This document shows, piece by piece, positions 19,680 to 29,580 of a stretch of DNA of 64,000 nucleotides (the first letter of the stretch is position 1; each line of letters opens with the position of its first letter). The stretch lies in NCBI GenBank assembly GCA_036405815.1, contig DASWWX010000063.1, positions 66,255 through 130,254 of the forward strand, given 5' to 3'. The notes beneath the pieces are model-generated. The model searched no databases, was not told the origin of the DNA, and was given only the letters and a program-made list of their open reading frames with translations. Made by a program: the position numbers and the translations under genes. The DNA is from Solimonas sp036405815. Lineage in GTDB: Bacteria; Pseudomonadota; Gammaproteobacteria; Nevskiales; Nevskiaceae.

Positions 19680-20558
19680 ATGTCACTCTCCCCCTCTGCC
19701 GGCACTATGGCGCCCGCCGTCCCGGCACTGAAACGACGCCGATCGGTGATACCGGGCTTCGGCCTGACGCTGGGCTTCACGGTGCTGTACCTGAGCCTGA
19801 TCGTGCTGATTCCGCTCGCCGGCGTTTTCTTCAAGTCCGCCGAGCTGGGCTGGGGCGGCTTCTGGCAGGTGGTGACCGCGCCGCGGGTGCTGGCGGCCCT
19901 GAAGCTCAGCTTCGGCGCCGCCTTGATCGGCGCGCTGATCAACGCGGTGTTCGGTACGCTGGTCGCGTGGGTCTTCGTGCGCTACCGCTTTCCGGCCAAG
20001 CGCTTCTTCGACGCGATCATCGACCTGCCGTTCGCGCTGCCGACCGCGGTGGCCGGCATCGCGCTGACGGCGCTGTACGCCGGCAACGGCTGGGTCGGCC
20101 AGTTCCTGGAGCCGATGGGCATTAAGGTCGCCTACACGCCGCTGGGCGTGATCGTCGCCTGCACCTTTATCGGCCTGCCCTTCGTCGTGCGCACGGTGCA
20201 GCCGGTGCTGGAAGAGGCCGAGAAGGAGCTGGAGGAAGCCGCCGCATCGCTGGGTGCCAACCGATTCCAGACCATCACCAAGGTGATTCTGCCGACGATC
20301 CTGCCGGCGATCCTCACCGGCTTCACGCTCGCCTTCGCGCGCGCCGCCGGCGAGTACGGCTCGATCATCTTCATCGCCGGCAACATGCCGATGGTGAGCG
20401 AGATCGCGCCGCTGCTGATCGTCATCAAGCTCGAAGAATTCGACTATGCCGGCGCCAGCGCCGTCGCCGTCGCGATGCTGTCGCTGTCGCTGCTGCTGCT
20501 GCTGGCGATCAACGCCCTGCAGATCTGGACCCGCAGCCGCCGTGAACGCAGCCGGTAA
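19680..20558 (+). CDS. cysT: Sulfate ABC transporter permease CysT (CysU)
   Basis: The 292-residue inner-membrane protein has six predicted spans. The EAA loop that docks on the ATPase is at about residues 178-205 (LEEAAASLGANRFQTITKVILPTILPAIL). The signature segments VLAALKLSFGAALIGALINAVFGTLVAWVFVRYRFPAKRFFDAIIDLPFALPTAVAGIAL and RAAGEYGSIIFIAGNMP are typical of CysT. It pairs with CysW as the transmembrane channel. The gap to cysW is only 12 bp. Confidence 0.96.
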   Translation: MSLSPSAGTMAPAVPALKRRRSVIPGFGLTLGFTVLYLSLIVLIPLAGVFFKSAELGWGGFWQVVTAPRVLAALKLSFGAALIGALINAVFGTLVAWVFVRYRFPAKRFFDAIIDLPFALPTAVAGIALTALYAGNGWVGQFLEPMGIKVAYTPLGVIVACTFIGLPFVVRTVQPVLEEAEKELEEAAASLGANRFQTITKVILPTILPAILTGFTLAFARAAGEYGSIIFIAGNMPMVSEIAPLLIVIKLEEFDYAGASAVAVAMLSLSLLLLLAINALQIWTRSRRERSR

Positions 20559-20570
20559 GGAAGAACCGTC

Positions 20571-21482
20571 ATGACCACATCGACCTCCCCGACCACGACC
20601 GGCCTGCCGCCGGAGTTCTCACCCGAAGGCCCGCTGATCCGGCGCAACTCCGCGATCAGCGAGAACCGCTGGGTGCAGAACACGCTGATCGCCGTCGCGC
20701 TGCTGTTCCTGCTCGGCTTCCTGCTGCTGCCGCTGATCGCGGTCTTCTTCGAGGCGCTGCGTAACGGCTGGGTAACCTACAAGGACGCCCTGCTCGATCC
20801 GGACGCGCTGGCGGCGATCCGCCTGACGCTGGTGGCCGCCGCCATCGCCGTGCCGCTGAACCTGGTCTTCGGCATCGCTGCGGCCTGGGCGATCACCAAG
20901 TTCGAGTTCCGCGGCAAATCGCTGCTGATCACGCTGATCGACCTGCCGTTCTCGGTCTCGCCGATCGTCGCCGGCCTGATCTACATCCTGATCTTCGGCC
21001 GTCACGGCTGGGCCGGTCCCTGGCTCGACGAGCACGACATTCAGATCGTGTTCGCGCTGCCCGGCATCGTGCTGGCGACGGTATTCGTGACCTTCCCGTT
21101 CGTGGCCCGCGAACTGATCCCGCTGATGCAGGAACAGGGCACCGACTACGAGCAGGCCTCGCTGTCGCTGGGCGCCAGCGGCTGGCAGACGTTCTGGCGC
21201 GTGACGCTGCCCAGCATCAAGTGGGCGCTGCTGTACGGCACGCTGCTGTGCACCGCGCGCGCGATGGGCGAGTTCGGCGCGGTCAGCGTCGTCTCCGGCC
21301 ATATCCGCGGTCAGACCAACACGATGCCGCTGCACGTCGAAATTCTCTACAACGAGTACCAGTTCGCCGGTGCCTTTGCGGTCGCCTCGCTACTGGCGCT
21401 GTTCGCGCTGGTGACGCTGGCGCTGAAGTCCTATCTCGAATGGCGCCACGGCGACGAACTCGCCGCGACGCGCCGGCACTGA
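20571..21482 (+). CDS. cysW: Sulfate ABC transporter permease CysW
   Basis: This 303-residue partner of CysT has six spans after a ~35-residue cytoplasmic N-terminus. Its EAA loop is EQASLSLGASGWQTFWRVTLPSIKWALLYG (about residues 200-225). DLPFSVSPIVAGLIYILIFG and ARAMGEFGAVSVVSGHIRGQTNTMPLHVEILYNEYQF are diagnostic of CysW. The gene continues the cysT transcript. A GC hairpin (21500-21519) without T-tract lies between it and cysA. Confidence 0.96.
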   Translation: MTTSTSPTTTGLPPEFSPEGPLIRRNSAISENRWVQNTLIAVALLFLLGFLLLPLIAVFFEALRNGWVTYKDALLDPDALAAIRLTLVAAAIAVPLNLVFGIAAAWAITKFEFRGKSLLITLIDLPFSVSPIVAGLIYILIFGRHGWAGPWLDEHDIQIVFALPGIVLATVFVTFPFVARELIPLMQEQGTDYEQASLSLGASGWQTFWRVTLPSIKWALLYGTLLCTARAMGEFGAVSVVSGHIRGQTNTMPLHVEILYNEYQFAGAFAVASLLALFALVTLALKSYLEWRHGDELAATRRH

Positions 21483-21575
21483 TGTCGTCCTGACCAGCAC
21501 CCGGCCGTCCGTGGCCGGGACTTTAAAGACAAGCAGTCCAAGTCCAGTCGCTCAAGGCAAGCAGATCGAAACATC

Positions 21576-22706
21576 ATGAACATCCAGATCCGCGACATCC
21601 ACAAGCTGTTCGGCAGCTTCCAGGCGCTCAACCGCGTCGATCTCGACATCGCCTCCGGCGAGCTGATCGCGCTGCTCGGCCCGTCCGGCTCCGGCAAGAC
21701 CACGCTGCTGCGCGTTATCGCCGGCCTGGAATTCCCGGACCATGGCCGCATCCTGTTCGGCGACGAGGACATTGCGCTGCGTCCGATCCGCGAGCGTCGC
21801 GTCGGCTTCGTGTTCCAGCACTACGCGCTGTTCAAGCACATGACGGTGTTCGACAACGTCGCCTTCGGTCTGCGCGTGCGCGAGCGCAAGGAGCGCCCCA
21901 GCGAGGATGCGATCCGCAAGAAGGTTCTGGAGCTGATCGACCTGGTGCAGCTCGGCGGACTGGACAAGCGTTACCCGACGCAGCTCTCCGGCGGCCAGCG
22001 TCAGCGCGTGGCGCTGGCGCGCGCACTGGCGATCGACCCGCGCGTGCTGTTGCTGGACGAGCCGTTCGGCGCGCTCGACGCCAAGGTGCGCAAGGAACTG
22101 CGCCGCTGGCTGCGCGAGCTGCACAACAAGACCGGCTACACCACGATCTTCGTCACGCACGACCAGGAGGAAGCGCTGGAACTGGCTGACCGCGTCGTCA
22201 TCATGAATCGCGGCGCCATCGAACAGGTCGGCAGCGTCGACGAGGTCTACGAGCGCCCGGCCAGTCCGTTCGTGTTCGACTTCCTCGGCGGCACCAACGT
22301 GCTGCCGGGCGAGCTGCGCGATCGCAAGGTTTTCTTCGGCGGGCATGAGCTCGCCGTACTGGCCGAGGACCGCATCGCCGCCAGCGGTCCCGTCGATGTC
22401 TACGTGCGCCCCGGCGACCTGCGCCTGACCGACGCACAGGCGCCGGGCATCGATGCGGAACTGAAGCAAGTCCAGCGCACCGGCCCGATCGTGCGCGCAC
22501 AGGCCGTGGTGGCCGGCGGCGCCACGTTGACCGTCGAGCTGCCGCACCTGCACCACGACGTTCCGCACTTCAAGACGGGCAATCGCGTGCGCCTGCGTCT
22601 GGCGCAGTTCAGCGTCTATCCCCACGCATCACCGACGGCGCAAGCGACCACGCTCGCGGCGCTGATGCTGACCGGTCACGAACGGGAGCGCGGCCGCCTC
22701 GGCTGA
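21576..22706 (+). CDS. cysA: Sulfate/thiosulfate ABC transporter ATPase CysA
   Basis: The 376-residue ATPase has Walker A GPSGSGKTTLL (about residues 36-46), the Q-loop, the ABC signature LSGGQRQRVALARAL near 135, Walker B VLLLDEPFGALD near 157 and the His switch in VTHDQEEALELADR. The C-terminal ~120 residues form the TOBE-like regulatory domain (VDVYVRPGDLRL onward). It energises import of sulfate delivered by the Sbp- and CysP-like receptors. It ends the locus, eight bases before the stop of the convergent Bcr-type gene. Confidence 0.96.
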   Translation: MNIQIRDIHKLFGSFQALNRVDLDIASGELIALLGPSGSGKTTLLRVIAGLEFPDHGRILFGDEDIALRPIRERRVGFVFQHYALFKHMTVFDNVAFGLRVRERKERPSEDAIRKKVLELIDLVQLGGLDKRYPTQLSGGQRQRVALARALAIDPRVLLLDEPFGALDAKVRKELRRWLRELHNKTGYTTIFVTHDQEEALELADRVVIMNRGAIEQVGSVDEVYERPASPFVFDFLGGTNVLPGELRDRKVFFGGHELAVLAEDRIAASGPVDVYVRPGDLRLTDAQAPGIDAELKQVQRTGPIVRAQAVVAGGATLTVELPHLHHDVPHFKTGNRVRLRLAQFSVYPHASPTAQATTLAALMLTGHERERGRLG

Positions 22707-22714
22707 ACCAAGCC

Positions 22715-23935
22715 TCAGGCGTGGGTCTCGCGCGGCTCCGTGACGAGCACCCGAAGCAGCAGGTTGGCCATCAGGCCGCCGGCGAAGATCACGGCGGCCA
22801 TCGGCACCGCACCGCCGGCCTTCTGAAGGTGTCCGGCCAGCGCGCCGGTCAGTGCGGCCAGACCGAACTGCAGCGTGCCCATCAGCGCCGACGCCATGCC
22901 GGCACGATCGCCGAACGGTGCCATCGCCGCGGCCGTGGAATTCGGGAATGTGAAGCCGAGGCTCGCGATCGCCACGAACAGCGGCACGATCACACCCCAC
23001 ATGCCGGCGAACCCGGTCAGCGCCGCCATCAGCATCGCGCCACCTGCCAGCGCGTTCGATGCCAGCGCGGCGCGTAGCACCTGCTGCGCCGGCAACCGTC
23101 GCAGCAGAGCCGCATTGAGTTGTGAGGCCGCGATCAGACCCGCGGCGTTGGCACCGAACATCCACGCAAACTGGGTCGGCCCCAGACCGTAGTGGTCGAT
23201 GAAAACGAAGGCCGATACCGAGATATAGGAAAACATGCCGGCCTGAGCCGTGGCACCGGACAGCGCGTAACCCATGAAACGTCGATGCCCGAGCAGACCG
23301 GCATAGCCGCGCAGCGCGCTCCAGGCATTGACCGGCATCGGGCAGGCCAGCGTTTCCGGCAGATGCTTCCAGGCCAGCAGCACGCAGATGGCGCCGAAAA
23401 GTGCGAGCACGCCGAAGATCGCCTGCCAACCGAAGGCGACGAACACCTGCCCGCCGACCATCGGCGCCAGGATCGGCGCCACGCCCATGACCAGAACCAG
23501 CGCCGACAGAATGCGCGCCATCTCCTGCGGCTCGAAGCGATCGCGCACCATCGCGCGCGACATCACCATGCCCGCACAGCCGCCCAGCGCTTGCACCAGC
23601 CGCAAGCCGGTCAGGGCCTGGATATCGGGGGCAAACATGCACGCCGCAGACGCCAGCGTGTAGACGATCAGACCGAACAGCAGCGGGCCGCGACGGCCGA
23701 TGCGATCCGACAGCGGCCCGTAGATCAGCTGCCCGACGGCCAAGCCGATAAAGAATGCCGCCAGCGTGAACTGCGTGCTGGCGGTATCGGCGCCGAAATG
23801 CTGCTGGATCGCCGGCAGCGCCGGCAGGTACATGTCGATCGACATCGGCCCGATCGCGACGATCGTGCCCATGACCACGATCCAGCGGCGCGGCGTCTCG
23901 GCGTAGGTCTGCTTCGAGGCGCCGGCCGGATTCAT
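22715..23935 (-). CDS. Bcr/CflA-family MFS drug efflux transporter
   Basis: The 406-residue protein has 12 predicted membrane spans and belongs to drug:H+ antiporter family 1. Landmarks: MSIDMYLPALPAIQQHFGAD in the first loop (antiporter motif D1-like), GQLIYGPLSDRIGRRGPLL (MFS motif A) near residue 75, and ALGGCAGMVMSRAMVRD near 125. Family members export bicyclomycin, chloramphenicol-type drugs or metabolites; the substrate here is not known. It starts one base after the lysS stop, so it appears to be cotranscribed with prfB-lysS, an unusual partner. Confidence 0.92.
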   Translation of the reverse strand: MNPAGASKQTYAETPRRWIVVMGTIVAIGPMSIDMYLPALPAIQQHFGADTASTQFTLAAFFIGLAVGQLIYGPLSDRIGRRGPLLFGLIVYTLASAACMFAPDIQALTGLRLVQALGGCAGMVMSRAMVRDRFEPQEMARILSALVLVMGVAPILAPMVGGQVFVAFGWQAIFGVLALFGAICVLLAWKHLPETLACPMPVNAWSALRGYAGLLGHRRFMGYALSGATAQAGMFSYISVSAFVFIDHYGLGPTQFAWMFGANAAGLIAASQLNAALLRRLPAQQVLRAALASNALAGGAMLMAALTGFAGMWGVIVPLFVAIASLGFTFPNSTAAAMAPFGDRAGMASALMGTLQFGLAALTGALAGHLQKAGGAVPMAAVIFAGGLMANLLLRVLVTEPRETHA

Positions 23936-23936
23936 C

Positions 23937-25472
<1,536 letters not shown>

Positions 25473-25478
25473 GACGGC

Positions 25479-26574
25479 TTACAGGCCCTGCTTGAGACTG
25501 GCTTCGATGAACGGATCGAGGTGCCCATCGAGCACCTTCTGCGTGTCGGCGATTTCCACGCCGGTGCGCAGGTCCTTGATGCGCGACTGGTCGAGTACGT
25601 AGGAACGGATCTGACTGCCCCACTCGATGTCGCTCTTGGAATCCTCGACCTTCTGCTTCTCGCTGTTGCGCTTCTGCAGCTCGATCTCGTAGAGCTTGGC
25701 CTTCAGCATCTTCATTGCGCGGTCGCGGTTGGCGTGCTGGCTGCGCTCGGTCTGGCACGCGACGACGATGCCGGACGGGTTGTGCTTGATGCGGATCGCC
25801 GACTCGGTCTTGTTGACGTGCTGGCCGCCGGCGCCGCTGGAGCGGTAGGTGGCCACGTCCAGGTCGGCCGGGTTGATCTCGATCTGGATGTTGTCGTCGA
25901 TTTCAGGCGACACGAACACGCCCGAGAACGACGTGTGACGGCGGCCGCCGGAATCGAACGGCGACTTGCGCACCAGTCGGTGCACGCCAGTCTCGGTGCG
26001 CAGCCAGCCGTAGGCGTAATCGCCCTGCACGTAGATGGTCGCCGACTTGATGCCCGCGACTTCGCCATCCGAGCGTTCCATCAGCTCGACCTTGAAGCCC
26101 TTGCCCTCGGCCCAGCGCATGTACATGCGCAGCAGAATCTCGCCCCAATCCTGCGCCTCGGTGCCCCCGGCGCCGGACTGGATGTCGACATACGCGTTCG
26201 AGGCGTCCTGCTCGCCGCTGAACATGCGCCTGAACTCCATGTCGTCGGCGAGCTGGCCCAGCCGTTCGACATCACGCGCGACCTCGTCGATCGTGCCCTG
26301 ATCGTTCTCGGCCTCGGCCAGTTCCAGCAGGTCCAGCGCATCGCGCAGGCCGGCATCGGCACGGCCGATCGGCTCGATCACCGCCTCGAGCTTGGCGCGC
26401 TCGCGGCCGAGATTCTGCGCGTATTCGGGGTTGTTCCAGATTTCGCCGCGTTCCAGCTCGGCGTTGACTTCAACGAGGCGGTCGCGCTTCGTTTCGTAGT
26501 CAAAGATAGCCCCGCAGCGCGTCGAAACGCACCTGCAGGGCTGTCACCTCATTGCGGATCTGATGGGCTTCCAT
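25479..26574 (-). CDS. prfB: Peptide chain release factor 2 with programmed +1 frameshift
   Basis: The first 24 codons (MEAHQIRNEVTALQ...LRGYL) run from 26574 to an in-frame UGA at 26500-26502. After a +1 shift, reading continues with DYETKRDRL to the stop at 25479, giving about 364 residues, the normal RF2 length. Motifs: SPF tripeptide for UGA/UAA recognition (RKSPFDSGG) and GGQ for peptidyl-tRNA hydrolysis (GAGGQHVNKTES). Annotators that require one open frame would start it at an internal GTG (26381) and lose about 64 residues. It is the first gene of a prfB-lysS-bcr group. Confidence 0.95.
26499..26514 (-). promoter_or_regulatory. Programmed +1 frameshift site in prfB
   Basis: On the minus strand CGG GGC TAT CTT TGA C contains the slippery CTT, the in-frame UGA, and a GGGG Shine-Dalgarno-like stretch three bases upstream. 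This is the same layout as the E. coli RF2 autoregulatory site: low RF2 lets the ribosome slip from CUU to UUU and continue. Confidence 0.93.
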
Positions 26575-26659
26575 GGGGATGCCTGAGGGCCCGTTGCGGG
26601 GCCGTGAGTGAGAAGGCCGCGGATTATAGCGGCGGCCTTGCGCCGTTGCCGCGTTGCAC

Positions 26660-26719
26660 TTGAGCCCGCCCCTGGGGGCACTGCTATAGTTCGTGAATCC
26701 GAAGTTCCGAAAACGGAAC
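26660..26719 (+). promoter_or_regulatory. Putative promoter and 5'-leader hairpin of the OmpA-like gene
   Basis: TATAGT (26685-26690) is a good -10, with TTGAGC 19 bases upstream as a weak -35. Fourteen bases later the leader contains a perfect hairpin GTTCCG-AAAA-CGGAAC (26704-26719), which could stabilise the transcript as in other omp mRNAs. No T-tract follows. Confidence 0.45.
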
Positions 26720-26749
26720 GGACTGAACGGACTCAAGGGGAGAGAAACA

Positions 26750-28018
26750 ATGAATCATGGGTTTGCACTGTTGCGGCGTGCGGCGCCGTTGGCCCTGGCC
26801 CTCGCCTTCATGGCGCCGGTCGCGCACGCGCAAGATGATTACGACGATGGCGACAGCGCGCCCGCAGCCTCGGGTGAGGCCCTCGAGGGTCGCCCCTGGT
26901 ACGTCTCGCCGATGTTCTCCTACACCTTCATGGACGGCGATCGCGGCCTCGACGACGGCCTCGGCGGCAAGATCGCCGTCGGCAAGAAGGTCACCAGCGG
27001 CATGACGCTGGAAGTCACCGGCTTCTTCAGCGTCGCCGATCCGGAAACCGGCAACGGCGCCACCGCCGAGCTCAAGGGTGCCGGCATCGGCGCCAACGTG
27101 TCGCTGTTCAACAGCCTGCCGAACATGTACCTGGCGCTGGCATTGATGCGCGGCGCGGTCAGCGACCACCCGGGTGCCATCGCGAACTACGAAGGCACGG
27201 TGTTCGATCTGGGTCTGGGCTACCTCTTCTCGCTGGGCGACCGCGTCAAGCTGCGCGCTGAAGCGATCTACCGCACCGATGCGCACGATCGCAAGAACGC
27301 GGGCATCGATCCGGGCAACAAGCACTTCCAGGACGGCGTCATCAACCTGGGCCTGCTGTTCCCGCTTGGCAGCCCGGCGCCGGTCGAATCCGAGCCGGTG
27401 GCGGTCGTCGAGCCGGCGGTCGTCGATACCGGTATCGACAGCGACGGCGACGGCGTGCCGGACGATCGTGACAACTGCCCGGATACGCCGGCTGGCATCC
27501 AGGTCGGTCCGGACGGCTGCCCGGTGGACAGCGATGGCGACGGCATTCCGGATTATCTGGACGAGTGCCCGAACTCGCCGGCAGGTGCCAAGGTGCTGCA
27601 GAACGGCTGCGCCCTGACCGGCGACTGCCGCCGTCCGCGCGCGGGCGAGCAGATCGACGAGAACGGCTGCGCGGTCGAGCAGCGCTTCATCCTCAAGGGC
27701 GTGAAGTTCGAGTTCGACTCGGATCGCCTGACCGAGGAAGCCAAGCTGATCCTCAACGAAGTGGCGGGCACGCTGCAGGCCTACCCGAACGTCAACGTCG
27801 AGCTGCAGGGTCATACCGACAGCATCGGCTCCGACGCCTACAACCAGGGTCTGGCCGAACGCCGCGCCATCGCGGTCAAGACCTACCTCAGCGGTCGCGA
27901 GGTTGCGGCGGGTCGCATGACACCGGTGGGCTACGGCGAGGCCCAGCCGATTGCCTCCAACGACACCGAGGAAGGCCGCGAAGAGAACCGCCGCGTCGAG
28001 CTGAAGGTTCTGGACTGA
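26750..28018 (+). CDS. OmpA-family outer-membrane protein with thrombospondin type-3 repeats
   Basis: The 422-residue precursor starts at the ATG after AAGGGGAGAG. The signal peptide ends at APVAHA|QDD. An outer-membrane beta-barrel domain (about residues 40-220) comes first, then two calcium-binding TSP3 repeats (DSDGDGVPDDRDNCPDTP and DSDGDGIPDYLDECPNSP) and a degenerate third. A C-terminal OmpA peptidoglycan-binding domain (about 310-420; GHTDSIGSDAYNQGLAERRA, VGYGEAQPIASNDTEEGREENRRVEL) ends the protein. It ties the outer membrane to the cell wall. A second OmpA-like gene with one TSP3 repeat lies at 38.5 kb. Confidence 0.93.
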   Translation: MNHGFALLRRAAPLALALAFMAPVAHAQDDYDDGDSAPAASGEALEGRPWYVSPMFSYTFMDGDRGLDDGLGGKIAVGKKVTSGMTLEVTGFFSVADPETGNGATAELKGAGIGANVSLFNSLPNMYLALALMRGAVSDHPGAIANYEGTVFDLGLGYLFSLGDRVKLRAEAIYRTDAHDRKNAGIDPGNKHFQDGVINLGLLFPLGSPAPVESEPVAVVEPAVVDTGIDSDGDGVPDDRDNCPDTPAGIQVGPDGCPVDSDGDGIPDYLDECPNSPAGAKVLQNGCALTGDCRRPRAGEQIDENGCAVEQRFILKGVKFEFDSDRLTEEAKLILNEVAGTLQAYPNVNVELQGHTDSIGSDAYNQGLAERRAIAVKTYLSGREVAAGRMTPVGYGEAQPIASNDTEEGREENRRVELKVLD

Positions 28019-28060
28019 AGCAAGCCGCACCGACCGGCTGCCGCCGGTCACGCGTCATCC

Positions 28061-28092
28061 GAAGCCCCCGCATTCGCGGGGGCTTCTTCATT
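28061..28092 (+). terminator. Terminator after the OmpA-like gene
   Basis: Perfect 11-bp stem GAAGCCCCCGC/GCGGGGGCTTC with an ATTC loop, followed by TTCATTT. The rest of 28093-28312 shows no gene or clear signal. Confidence 0.82.
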
Positions 28093-28312
28093 TCCGCTGC
28101 CGAACGGACATCCGCGGTGACGGCCGTGACGCGGTCCGTTCACGGCGCAACGTCCGATCGTTGATGAAACTGCCCGCGCGATGCGATGCGCGGGGAGACT
28201 GGAGTCCGGATGCACGGAGCAGATATACCGGCCCCTGAAGGCGGCCCGCGTCGCCGGCGTGCGGCGCAGCTTTAGTCCCGCACGCGAGATGCCGCGTACG
28301 CGACCGCAGGAC

Positions 28313-29503
28313 TCACGGCAGCGCGGGCTGGCCGCGATACACCGATGTCTGGTCGTCGAGCTGCACCTCGCTGTCCCACAGATACGACAGATGCGGATGG
28401 CCGTCGCGCAGCACCGCCAGCGCGGCGCGGTCGCCGCGCAGATGCCAGTCCATCCACGCCAGCGAGTAGCGGCCGGCGATTTCCAGGCCCCAGCTCGACG
28501 TGGGAAACAGCGGATAGTTGGTGTGCTGCGCATGCGACGCCGCATCGGCGACGATGAAGGCGCGATCGCCGTCGAGCTTGTCGTAGATCGCCCGCACCAC
28601 CGCCGGATTCACGAACGGAATGGGCGCCACCGGGCCATCGTGGTCGCCGGTCTGGATCATCACCGGAATCGGATTGGCATCGAACGGCGCCGCGCCTTCC
28701 GAGATCGGCGCCGCGGCCACCGCCGCGCGCACGCGCGGCTCCACCGCCTGCAAGCCCATCGTCGCGATCGCTCCCATGCTGTGACCGATCACGCCGACGC
28801 GACGCCGATCCAGCACCGTGCGCACCGGCGAGTCCTCGAACAGATAGGTCAGTGCGTCCTGCGCTTCCTCGATCGCATTGCCGGGATCGTCGCCACCGGC
28901 GTTGTCCGAAAAGCCCTGCCCGCTGAAATCGAAGGCGAACACCAGATACCCGGCATCGGCGAATACCTGGTGCCACCAACGATAGACGCCGGTGTTGGTC
29001 AGCGCACCCTGCAGCGCCAGGATCACCGGGAACGGCCCGGCCGACGGCGGCTGCGCTGCGCGGTACGGCAGCACCAGTTCGCCGTGCAGGCGCGTGCCAT
29101 GGCGGTTGTTGAATGCCACCGGCACGATCTCGACCGCGCGGTTGTAGTCGGGATGGCCGTAGCAGTGATACGGACTGTCGAGGCGGCAGCCGCCGGCCAG
29201 CTGCCCGAGCGTGGCACGCACCTGGAATGCGACCAGCGATGGATCGCTGAGATCGCGGATCGTGGTGCCGAAGGCAACCGGATCGAGCAGGCGCACCGCG
29301 GCCTCGCGCGGCAGCAAGGCCGCCAGCGCATCGACCTGACCGATTACCGTCTCGATCAGGGCGGGCGCAGCGGGCGGCTCTGCCGCCGGCGCATGCGTCG
29401 GCCAGGCCTGCAGGCCCTCGCCACCCGCACCATCACCGCCGCTACAGGCGGTGACGGCGAGCGTCAGCAACAGTACCGCGATCCCCGCAACCGGCTTGCG
29501 CAT
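28313..29503 (-). CDS. Alpha/beta-hydrolase lipoprotein
   Basis: The 396-residue protein starts at the ATG (MRKPVAG) preceded by GGAG; an upstream GTG in frame was rejected. The lipobox LAVTAC makes it a lipoprotein. The hydrolase domain (about residues 130-390) has the nucleophile elbow GHSMG, an oxyanion region LALQGALTNTG, an acidic residue in QTGDHDGPV and the catalytic His in SHAQHTN. It resembles the dienelactone hydrolase/chlorophyllase group, possibly an esterase of surface substrates. It is the last of three minus-strand genes, about 77 bp after the previous stop. Confidence 0.82.
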   Translation of the reverse strand: MRKPVAGIAVLLLTLAVTACSGGDGAGGEGLQAWPTHAPAAEPPAAPALIETVIGQVDALAALLPREAAVRLLDPVAFGTTIRDLSDPSLVAFQVRATLGQLAGGCRLDSPYHCYGHPDYNRAVEIVPVAFNNRHGTRLHGELVLPYRAAQPPSAGPFPVILALQGALTNTGVYRWWHQVFADAGYLVFAFDFSGQGFSDNAGGDDPGNAIEEAQDALTYLFEDSPVRTVLDRRRVGVIGHSMGAIATMGLQAVEPRVRAAVAAAPISEGAAPFDANPIPVMIQTGDHDGPVAPIPFVNPAVVRAIYDKLDGDRAFIVADAASHAQHTNYPLFPTSSWGLEIAGRYSLAWMDWHLRGDRAALAVLRDGHPHLSYLWDSEVQLDDQTSVYRGQPALP

Positions 29504-29580
29504 CGACACGCTCTCCACGACACCGCTGCCTGCGAGCGGCAGCGGATTATAGGGAGCGGCGAGGCGCCGATCCGATCCGC

